Origin: Mesostigma viride
Lineage: Eukaryota > Streptophyta > Mesostigmatophyceae > Mesostigmatales > Mesostigmataceae
NCBI GenBank assembly: GCA_009746045.1
Contig: RPFO01000003.1
Coordinates: 872,767-936,766 of the forward strand
DNA: 64,000 nucleotides
Direction of reading: 5' to 3'
Shown: one piece after another, positions 21,818-29,790 of the stretch
Position numbering within the stretch: the first letter of the stretch is position 1
Layout: every line of letters starts with the position of its first letter
The notes under the pieces: model-generated
Seen by the model: only the letters and a program-made list of their open reading frames with translations
Told to the model about the DNA's origin: nothing
The model's database searches: none
Made by a program: the position numbers and the translations under genes

Positions 21818-22229
21818 TTATAAAAGTTTCAACCTAAACCAAAAGCAGGACTCCCCCGGCGCTGAATGGATGCCGGACCTCATAAGAGTAAGCAGCTCAG
21901 CGCCTATTACTGTCCTGTGTAAACCTAATCCCATTTTTGTCATCAATGCTAACAACTCGTCTCCAAATCAACTACGTCGGCTATTTTTCGGCTCCGTGCC
22001 TATTCATTTCGGCGTCACTTGTTAAACCACAAAATAATATCCTGCAGTCAGCCTTGTCTGCCATAAATCCAACTATAAACTGCTAAGGTACCGAAAGCTT
22101 CACGGCTATTTACGTAATAATGATGTGCCGCCAGGGCACGCACTGAAGACTTGAACGCAGGCGCCCCTGTTGGCAGTCACGTGGCGAAGTCGTTGCAACA
22201 ACTTGCCTAAGCAGCGAACAGCTGGGGAA

Positions 22230-22925
22230 CTTGCCGCCAAAATGTACGCAGCCTGCCTCGGCAGCTGGGGAAGTAATTACTTGCGTCTTGCGGCCAAGAT
22301 ACGCAGCCTGCCTCGAGAGGGCTGCGTATCTTTGCCGCAGCCTGCCTCACCAGCTAAAAACCTTGCGGCCAAGATAGGATATCCTCGAGGAGGCAGGCTG
22401 CGTATCTTGGCCGCAAGGTTTTTAGCTGGTGAGGCAGGCTGCGGCAAAGATACGCAGCCTGCCTCGGCAGCTGGGGAAGTAACTACTTGCGTCTTGCGGC
22501 CAAGATACGCAGCCTGCCTCCTCGAGGATATCCTCGAGGAGGCAGGCTGCGTATCTTGGCCGCAAGGTTTTTAGCTGGTGAGGCAGGCTGCGGCAAAGAT
22601 ACGCAGCCTGCCTCGGCAGCTGGGGAAGTAACTACTTGCGTCTTGCGGCCAAGATACGCAGCCTGCCTCGACTCTCGAGGCAGGCTGCGTATCTTGGCCG
22701 CAAGACGCAAGTAGTTACCCTGGCAGCCAAATGACCAGCTAAAAACCTTGCGGCCAAGATACGCAGCCTGCCTCCTCGAGGATATCCTCGAGGAGGCAGG
22801 CTGCGTATCTTGGCCGCAAGGTTTTTAGCTGGTGAGGCAGGCTGCGGCAAAGATACGCAGCCCTCTCGAGGCAGGCTGCGTATCTTGGCCGCAAGACGCA
22901 AGTAGTTACCCAGCTGCAGCCAAAT
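22230..22925. repeat. Cluster of long perfect palindromes between divergent genes
   Basis: One module (GCGGCCAAGATACGCAGCCT family) is repeated about ten times in both orientations. Perfect palindromes: 22493-22566 (74 bp, no spacer) and 22734-22833 (100 bp, no spacer), both centred on GATATC within GAGGATATCCTC. There is also a stem of 44-bp arms at 22628-22671/22675-22718 with a 3-base loop. The cluster lies in the 1.3-kb gap between the starts of the two divergent genes, where a shared promoter or an origin would be expected. Confidence 0.85.
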
Positions 22926-23107
22926 GACGCCGCAGCCTCTTGCCTAAACATATACCTATTCAAAGTTCCAGATCCCGCGCAAATTGACTCGATACATTGC
23001 AGCGTGCAGCGCCCAGCAAACGAAGGTTAAATCGCAGCCGGCATTATTGGAAGGTTGCGTGCAATCTTTGTCTATTTTCCGGTGGTTAAATCTGTAGCAA
23101 GCGAAGA

Positions 23108-24899
23108 ATGCAGGGGTCAAGCGGCCCCTGCTACGCAGGCGATAGATGCAAGAAATTGCCCGGCGCTGATCATGCAACCGGATTTGATAGTGTCGACAAA
23201 AATGAGCTGCTGGGCGGAGCCAACCATCCATGCTCAGGCCAGTGTGGCAAGCACTTGCATGGGCTGTGCACCGGGATGTTTAGGGATGCATCGGCGGGTG
23301 AGGATGGCACAGAGTGGACCTGCCAGGAGTGTGGCGGCCCTTGGCCGCCTACCGCCATCAGTAAGGAGGCCTCGCCTGTCGATTTTAAGGAAAAGGTGGT
23401 CGACGCCCAACTGGCCGGCCTTGGTGCTCTTTATTCGCTGGGCGGCAAGGGCAAGGTCGTTAAGGTTCCATCACGGAAACTCGTTAAGCTAGCCAGAGTC
23501 GTGGATGGAAGGGTCGACGATGGTGAGCTGGGTTCTGGTGATAATATTGCATGACGAGGGTCATGTCGATGATGATGCAACGGGTGGTGGCGTCGAGGAG
23601 AAGAACGGCCCAGGCGGTGTTGCGCTTGGTGGTGGCGTCGAGGAGGAGAGCGGCGCAGGCGGCAATGGTGCGATGGGTGATGGCGAGGAGGAAAAGAACG
23701 GCGCAGGCGGCAATGGTGCGATGGGTGATGGCGAGGAGGAAAAGAACGGCGCAGGCGGCAATGGTGCGATGGGTGATGGCGAGGAGGAAAAGAACGGCGC
23801 TGGCTATGGTGCGATGGGTGATGGCGAGGAGGAAAAGAACGGCGCAGGCAAGGGTGCGATGGGTGATGGCAATCAGGACAAGAGCGGCCAAGGTGATGCA
23901 GCTTTGCGTGCTGCGATGGGCCCCACGGTTGGCAAGCATGCTGTTGGCGGCGCGCACATTCCCGTGGTTGAGCGCGACGCCTCCAAGAAGGAGAACACCC
24001 CGGGCCCTGCAGCTGGTACCTTTCGGGCTTCGGCGTCGCGTCATTTCGATGTCGGCGACACAAGAAAAGAACTAGCTTTTTCTCCTCCACCGGCAGGGCC
24101 GGGGATGCACAAAACACCAGGCGGTGCTTCCACCAGCGACAGCGAGGATGATATCGTGGCCCTTGCAATCCCCGAATGGCCTCATGTGGGGGTGGTAGTG
24201 GGGGCAATCGCGAGCTCGTCAATCTGCGCGCATTTTGTGAGGCAGAGCCGCTACAAGAAATTTAAAAACTTGCTCGACCGACTCAAAGGCAGCCCAACCA
24301 GGCGACCGTCCGCGATCGGATTTTTCGACGCAGTGGTCATCGTTGTCAACGACAAGAATGCCACCACGTTTCCCACTACCCTGGGGTTGGAGCACAAGGG
24401 CGTTCTCCCATCATCCGCTTGGAATGAGGACATGCAGGCGGTGATGAGTTGGGCCATCAAGAACAAGGCGGACCTGCTGCCCCAGATATTGAGTGCTGGC
24501 CCACCGCCATTCATCTTGTCCGCTGAGCAGTTTCCAGGATCGGCCCTCTTGGCGAAATACCCGGCTACGCTGCCACGTCTGCCAGCTTGCATAACACAAG
24601 ACTCTGACATGCCCGACCCACAAATTGCAGGGCTGCCCGCGTTGCAGGAGGTCACCAACGTGCATGGGCGCGGCAAGCGCATCGTGAGCAAGCAGCCTGC
24701 CAAAGAAGCTGCGGCGACGAAACCAGTCAAGCGCCAGCGCCGCTCAGAAAACGGCTCAGCGCCTGCCAAGCAGCCTGACGCCCCGGCTGAAAATTCGAAG
24801 GGGATGGCAGCGCTGCTGCAGCAATTCGACAGCATGATGAAGCAGCAACAGCAACAGCAACAGCAGCAATTTAATGCCATGATGACAAAGCTGCAGCAG

Positions 24900-24930
<31 letters not shown>

Positions 24931-26259
24931 GACTGCTGCAGAAGCATAAAGAGGCGGCGGCGGCAGTGGCAGCGGGGGCGGCAGCCGCCGCACCCACCAA
25001 AGCAGCGGTGGCGGCAGCCGGTGTGCCCACCACGGCAGCGGCGGCAGCGGTGCCGGCAGCCAGTGCGCCCCCTGCGGCAACAGCGGCAGCGGTGCCGGCA
25101 CCAGACTATGCGCCACGCGAGGCGCCGCGCATGTATGTGCCACACGAATCTGCGCCACGCGAGGCGCCGCGCATGTATGTGCCATGTGAATCTGCGCCTC
25201 GCGTGGCGCATGTATGTGCCATGCGAATCTGCGCCGCGCATGTATGTGCCATGCGAATCTGCGCCACGCGAGGCGCCGCGCATGTATGTGCCATGCGAAT
25301 CTGCGCCACGCGAGGCACCGCGCATGTATGTGCCATGCGAATCTGCGCCACGCGAGGCGCCGCGCATGTATGTGCCATGCGAATCTGCGCCGCGCATGTA
25401 TGTGCCATGCGAATCTGCGCCACGCGAGGCGCTGCGCATGTATGTGCCATGCGAATCTGCGCCACGCGAGGCACCGCGCATGTATGTGCCATGCGAATCT
25501 GCGCCACGCGAGGCGCCGCGCATGTATGTGCCATGTGAATCTGCGCCACGCGAGGCGCCGCACATGTATGTGCCATGCGAATCTGCGCCACGCGAGGCGC
25601 CGCGCATGTATGTGCCATACGAATCTGCGCCACGCGAGGCGCCGCGCATGTATGTGCCACGCGAATCTGCGCCACGCGAGGCGCCGCGCATGTATGTGCC
25701 ATGTGAATCTGCGCCACGCGAGGCGCCGCGCATGTATGTGCCATGCGAATCTGCGCCGCGCATGTATGTGCCATGCGAATCTGCGCCACGCGAGGCGCCG
25801 CGCATGTATGTGCCATGCGAATCTGCGCCACGCGAGGCACCGCGCATGTATGTGCCATGCGAATCTGCGCCACGCGAGGCGCCGCGCATGTATGTGCCAT
25901 GTGAATCTGCGCCACGCGAGGCGCCGCGCATGTATGTGCCATGCGAATCTGCGCCACGCGAGGCACCGCGCATGTATGTGCCGTACGAATCTGCGCCACG
26001 CGAGGCGCCGCGCATGTATGTGCCATGCGAATCTGCGCCACGCGAGGCGCCGCGCATGTATGTGCCATGCGAATCTGCGCCACGCGAGGCGCCGCGCATG
26101 TATGTGCCATGTGAATCTGCGCCACGCGAGGCGCCGCGCATGTATGTGCCATGTGAATCTGCGCCACGCGAGGCGCCGCGCATGTATGTGCCATGTGAAT
26201 CTGCGCCACGCGAGGCGCCACGCATGTATGTGCCATACGAATTTGCGCCACCGCGTTAG
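23108..26259 (+). CDS. PHD-like zinc-finger protein with acidic, polyQ and 14-residue repeats (9.4-kb element)
   Basis: The start at 23108 gives a zinc-finger-like Cys/His pattern: CYAGDRC, then HPCSGQCGKHLHGLC and WTCQEC (about 23130-23335), resembling a PHD finger. A frame change near 23505-23560 (short intron or indel; splice phases do not fit cleanly) leads into five or so acidic units GGNGAMGDGEEEKNGA. A unique region of about 250 residues (24050-24700) follows, then a basic cluster KPVKRQRR, Gln runs (24836-24935), an Ala-rich stretch and about 27 units of APREAPRMYVPCES (25107-26255). An indel in the repeat array near 25203 shifts frame; the C-terminal frame ends at 26259. A nuclear, chromatin- or DNA-associated role is suggested. 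No known family was recognised overall. Confidence 0.55.
25107..26255 (+). repeat. 42-bp coding minisatellite (APREAPRMYVPCES)
   Basis: About 27 tandem units of 42 bp, several shortened to 30 bp by loss of the AREAP segment. All three forward frames and two reverse frames stay open because the unit lacks stops. The coding frame is set by the unique upstream domain and the shared stop at 26259. Units are nearly identical, indicating recent expansion. Confidence 0.85.
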
Positions 26260-26351
26260 CGTCCCAACAGGACCTTGTGACTAATTATTACTAGAGTAAC
26301 CCGCTGGCTCCGCCCAGCCCAAAGCAGGGTCCCTTTTTTTGGCAGTACTTT

Positions 26352-26795
26352 GCCCCGCTGCCCGCTGCCCGCTGCCCGCTGCCCGCTGCCCGCTGCCCGC
26401 AGCCCGCTGCCCGCTGCCCGCTGCCCGCTGCCCGCTGCCCGCTGCCCGCTGCCCGCTGCCCGCTGCCCGCTGCCCGCTGCCCGCTGCCCGCTGCGCGCAG
26501 CCCGCTGCCCGCTGCCCGCTGCCCGCAGCCCGCTGCCCGCTGCCCGCTGCCCGCTGCCCGCTGCCCGCTGCCCGCTGCCCGCAGCCCGCTGCCCGCTGCC
26601 CGCTGCCCGCTGCCCGCTGCCCGCTGCCCGCTGCCCGCTGCCCGCTGCCCGCTGCCCGCTGCCCGCTGCCCGCTACGCGCTGCCCGCTGCGCGCTGCCCG
26701 CTGCCCGCTGCCCGCTGCCCGCTGCCCGCTGCCCGCTGCGCGCTGCCCGCTGCCCGCTGCCCGCTGCGCGCTGCCCGCTGCCCGCTGCTCGCTGG
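26352..26795 (+). repeat. (CCCGCTG)n heptamer satellite
   Basis: About 440 bp of a 7-bp unit CCCGCTG with variants CCCGCAG, GCGCGCTG and CTACGCG. It lies 90 bp past the stop of the zinc-finger gene. The Pro/Leu/Ala/Arg frames running through it are by-products of the repeat. Confidence 0.9.
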
Positions 26796-26799
26796 AATA

Positions 26800-27252
26800 G
26801 GATGTTTTATGACATGCTTAGATCACCGCCCATTCATGCATTATAGGACATGGCATTATTATTAAGAGCAACATCATGGGTATTGTGGTAGTGCAACATC
26901 TTGGCTAATCAGGACAACGATTTATTTCTCATACAACTAGTAACGGCTTGTACTTACACGACGTTGGACCGCCTTGCGTCAAGGAATAGTTGTCTCACTT
27001 AATCTATGCTCACGTGACGCAGTCTACATGATTACTAATTACTTTTAATAAATTAATTGATGTGCATTGTGCATAACTCAATGCTGAGAACATTTGTGTA
27101 TTCACATACATACACGTGAAACAAGACGGCAGTTATATACACATAAAAACAGTTGAATCCCATTCAAAAAATTATCATGCAGAAGCAAGCATGCGTAAGG
27201 CACCAATAAGCTAATGTTTTCACGCTTTGGCTGCAGGACTGTCCTAAATGGA
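26800..27252. other. Subterminal non-coding region of the 9.4-kb element
   Basis: AT-rich, no gene seen. Near the right end GGCTGCAGGACTGTCCTAAATG (27229-27250) repeats, in the same orientation, a block that lies just inside the left end (17892-17913), although the terminal 30 bp are inverted. Confidence 0.5.
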
Positions 27253-27282
27253 CAAATCTGTCCTAACCCAAACAAACCACCC
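27253..27282 (-). repeat. Right terminal inverted repeat of the 9.4-kb element
   Basis: Exact reverse complement of 17859-17888. The Gypsy-1 RT/RNase H frame runs into it and stops inside it at 27263. Confidence 0.8.
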
Positions 27283-29593
27283 TATGTTGCACCCTATTCA
27301 ACTCAGCGTCACGCTGGGCTGAGGACCAATCAACAGGGGTTGGGGTGAGAGCTATCCCTTGGACCTGCTCCAACACACGCCCATCGAGCCACACATCACC
27401 CATGTTGCATTCCACTGTGAGATGGCCAACCAACACCACCTGGAGTGCTAGGTATCGTGCCAAGGTATTGTCAATGTCAAAGGACGGAGAATTACCTTCC
27501 TCCAACGCGAGGAGGCCAGCGGCAGGGGTGAAGGGAGAAGGGTGAACTGCATTGCAGCTTGCCGCAAAGTCTGCGACTGTATACTCGACTGCGCGCCCGT
27601 CTGCCTCGGCGTCGGCGTCAGCGAAGCCTGCAGCATTAACAAAAACCACAGACCCAGGCGAGCTCTCGGCCCCTAGGGCCCGCGCACCAGTGTTGTCAAC
27701 AGTGGTTGGTAGAGCATACCTGGACAGGACGTCCGCGTTGGAGTGATCCACACCTGGCCGATGGACGATTGTCAGGTGGTACTCCTGAATGATCATTGCC
27801 CACCGGGCCAGCTTACCCGTGAGTTTGTCGCTGGTCATCAACCACAATAAGGGCTGGTGATCAGTGACAAGTGTGAACACCCGCCCAAAGAGATATGGCC
27901 TGAAGTGCTTGATGGCCCACACAACGGCTAACGCTTCCCCCTCGTAGGAAGAGTACCGACTCTCGGCAGAGTTGTTACTCCGACTAGCGTACGCGATAAC
28001 ATGCTCGCGCCCCGCATCGTCCTTTTGTGCTAGCACAGCCCCTAGGCCTACCTTGGACCAATCGGTGTAAAGAATGAAGGGCAGAGCATAGTCGGGGGCG
28101 CGTAGGATAGGAGCGGCAGTCAGTTCCTGTTTGATGGTATCGATGGCTCGCTGCTGAGCCGGACCCCACGCCCAGACATTGCCCTTCTTCAACAACTCAG
28201 TCAGGGGTTTGACTTTGGTGCTGAAATTCTGAATATATCCTCGATAATAGCCAGCTAGCCCGAGATACGCGCGCACCCCCGAGATGTCGATGGGCACTGC
28301 GGCGTTGCTGATGGCTTCCACTTTGGCTGCCTCAGGGGTCCGGCCACCTGGTACAATCTGATGACCAAGAAACCCTATGGTCTGTTGGGCGAACTTGCAC
28401 TTTTCAGGGTGCAGCCGCAGGTTGGCCTTATCTAGGGCGATCCGAACCTGATCGAGGTGAGCTAAGTGCTGGTCAAATGTCTCGCTAAAGACAATGACAT
28501 CGTCTATGTAGCAGGCTGCAAATGGCAACCCTGCCAGCACCTGGTCCATGGCACGTTGGAACACCGCACTAGCGTTGCGATGTCCGAATGGCATGCGAAC
28601 CCACTCGTACAGACGGGTCCCACCCCAAAAGGCCAGCTTGCGCTGATCTGCCTCTACGACCTTGATCTGATGGAAGCCGCTACGCAAATCTAGCGACGAC
28701 ACATACTTGACCTGGGGAGATATTTTATCCAAAACATCATCGACCCGAGGCATGGGGTACCTATCAACAGGAGTGTGCGCGTTCAGCTGACGCAGGTCAG
28801 TGGCCATGCGCATACCTGTCCACTCGCCTGTGATGGTATCCTTCTTGGGTGCAACCACCGTGGCAGCTGCATAACTGGAGGATGAAGCGCGGATGATCCC
28901 AGCTGCCTCTAGCTCTCGACAGTTAGCATCTACGAATTCCAGCTCAGCCAAGCTCAGCCTATGCTGCCGCCTGAATAAGGGCTGATCCGTATCTAGTGGG
29001 ACCCCCATGCAGCCCCCGTTGTAGCACCCTAGTTCTTCACTGCTGAAAGCGAAAACTGAGCGTGCAGAATGCAACCAGTGCTCCATAGCCTTGCGTTGCG
29101 TGGCGGTGAGGTGCTCACCTATGGCCCATATGTGAGAGGCAGCAGGATCTGCGACTGCGGCACTCCTACTGTCGAGACAAGGCCCCCGGACAGCGGCATC
29201 GTGGAAAAGGGAAAATGCGGCTACACCGGGTGTGACGCTCACCTGCTGAATGGCACGGACTGCGCGACCGACCGATTGCTGCAGGGTGGGCGCTCCAGCG
29301 AACACCGTGCTGGACAACAAGGACGTCATGAGGATAACGCTCCATAGTTGAAGCAGCCGCGATCTCCATGGCGACCCAGTGCCGCCGGACGCTGTTGGCC
29401 GGACACCAGCCGCGTGGGCACTGACAGGCGGTGGCGGTGTGGGGATATCTCCCCCACCCTGGCGCACTTGCATTGCGGCCCGCAGAACATACCCAACCTG
29501 GAAGGCTGACATGGCTTGCCCAACGAGAGACCACCTAGTGGCCTCTAAAACCCCCTCAGCGGCGGACGCCCCCACATGGAACCCCATGCTCAC
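27263..29593 (-). CDS. Gypsy-1 Pol: end of DNMT, reverse transcriptase and RNase H
   Basis: An open frame of 776 codons. Residues 1-45 (VSMGFHVGA, RWSLVGQAMS) match methyltransferase motifs IX and X, so this frame starts inside the DNMT. A Pro-rich linker and one hydrophobic segment follow. RT spans about residues 215-400, with the catalytic CYIDDVIVF near residue 363. RNase H spans about 505-625 (YTDWSKVGLGAVLAQ, YEGEALAVVWAIKHF, TDHQPLLWL, HRPGVDHSNADVLSR). All catalytic residues seen are intact. The last residues are encoded by the inserted TIR element; the natural frame continued into the integrase. Confidence 0.9.
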   Translation of the reverse strand: MSMGFHVGASAAEGVLEATRWSLVGQAMSAFQVGYVLRAAMQVRQGGGDIPTPPPPVSAHAAGVRPTASGGTGSPWRSRLLQLWSVILMTSLLSSTVFAGAPTLQQSVGRAVRAIQQVSVTPGVAAFSLFHDAAVRGPCLDSRSAAVADPAASHIWAIGEHLTATQRKAMEHWLHSARSVFAFSSEELGCYNGGCMGVPLDTDQPLFRRQHRLSLAELEFVDANCRELEAAGIIRASSSSYAAATVVAPKKDTITGEWTGMRMATDLRQLNAHTPVDRYPMPRVDDVLDKISPQVKYVSSLDLRSGFHQIKVVEADQRKLAFWGGTRLYEWVRMPFGHRNASAVFQRAMDQVLAGLPFAACYIDDVIVFSETFDQHLAHLDQVRIALDKANLRLHPEKCKFAQQTIGFLGHQIVPGGRTPEAAKVEAISNAAVPIDISGVRAYLGLAGYYRGYIQNFSTKVKPLTELLKKGNVWAWGPAQQRAIDTIKQELTAAPILRAPDYALPFILYTDWSKVGLGAVLAQKDDAGREHVIAYASRSNNSAESRYSSYEGEALAVVWAIKHFRPYLFGRVFTLVTDHQPLLWLMTSDKLTGKLARWAMIIQEYHLTIVHRPGVDHSNADVLSRYALPTTVDNTGARALGAESSPGSVVFVNAAGFADADAEADGRAVEYTVADFAASCNAVHPSPFTPAAGLLALEEGNSPSFDIDNTLARYLALQVVLVGHLTVECNMGDVWLDGRVLEQVQGIALTPTPVDWSSAQRDAELNRVQHRVVCLG

Positions 29594-29790
29594 CTCCGAA
29601 ACTCAGCGGGCGGCTGCACCAACAAACCCGTACCGGTGTCCCATACCAAACCCTTGCCCCGGTCCCTGTAGGCCGATGACCCCTGGTAACTAACCAAGGT
29701 GGGAAGAGCGCACATAGGCTTACCTACGTGATTGACGGGTGCGTAAGGGTGCCGATCGGCGACGTCTACCGCTGCGTGACCAAATGTGGT
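29594..29790 (-). pseudogene. Gypsy-1 DNMT target-recognition segment in a shifted frame
   Basis: In a frame different from both neighbours, 29790-29597 reads VDVADRHPYAPVNHVGKPMC, then ALPTLVSYQGSSAYRD and GLVWDTGTGLLVQPPAEFR. This has the form of the recognition domain and the approach to motif IX of cytosine methyltransferases, and it joins to EVSMGF of the next frame at about 29598. Two single-base-type frame changes (about 29780 and 29598) therefore split an originally continuous DNMT. Confidence 0.65.

Larger units (their letters stand above)
17859..27282. mobile_element. 9.4-kb TIR element inserted in Gypsy-1 pol, no recognisable transposase
   Basis: A perfect 30-bp inverted repeat (GGGTGGTTTGTTTGGGTTAG plus 10 more bases) lies at 17859-17888 and 27253-27282. 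It interrupts pol between RNase H and integrase: pol frames abut the repeat ends on both sides. Inside are a minus gene (18644-21817), a palindrome cluster, a plus gene (23108-26259) and a heptamer satellite. No DDE transposase, reverse transcriptase or recombinase was found, so it is probably non-autonomous or of an unfamiliar type. Flanks are TAATT and TATGT, so no exact target duplication is evident and superfamily cannot be assigned. Confidence 0.75.

Noticed and set aside
22230-22925. CRISPR-like array
   Set aside because: The repeats alternate in orientation, form long palindromes and have no regular unique spacers.
24756-26251. Long minus-strand frames of 489 and 381 codons across the 42-bp repeats
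   Set aside because: They are repeat-driven shadows. Outside the repeat they lose coding character, while the plus frame continues from a unique domain.
26339-26865. Pro/Leu/Ala/Arg frames of 153 and 171 codons
   Set aside because: Pure translation of the (CCCGCTG)n satellite; a 7-bp unit cycles through all frames.
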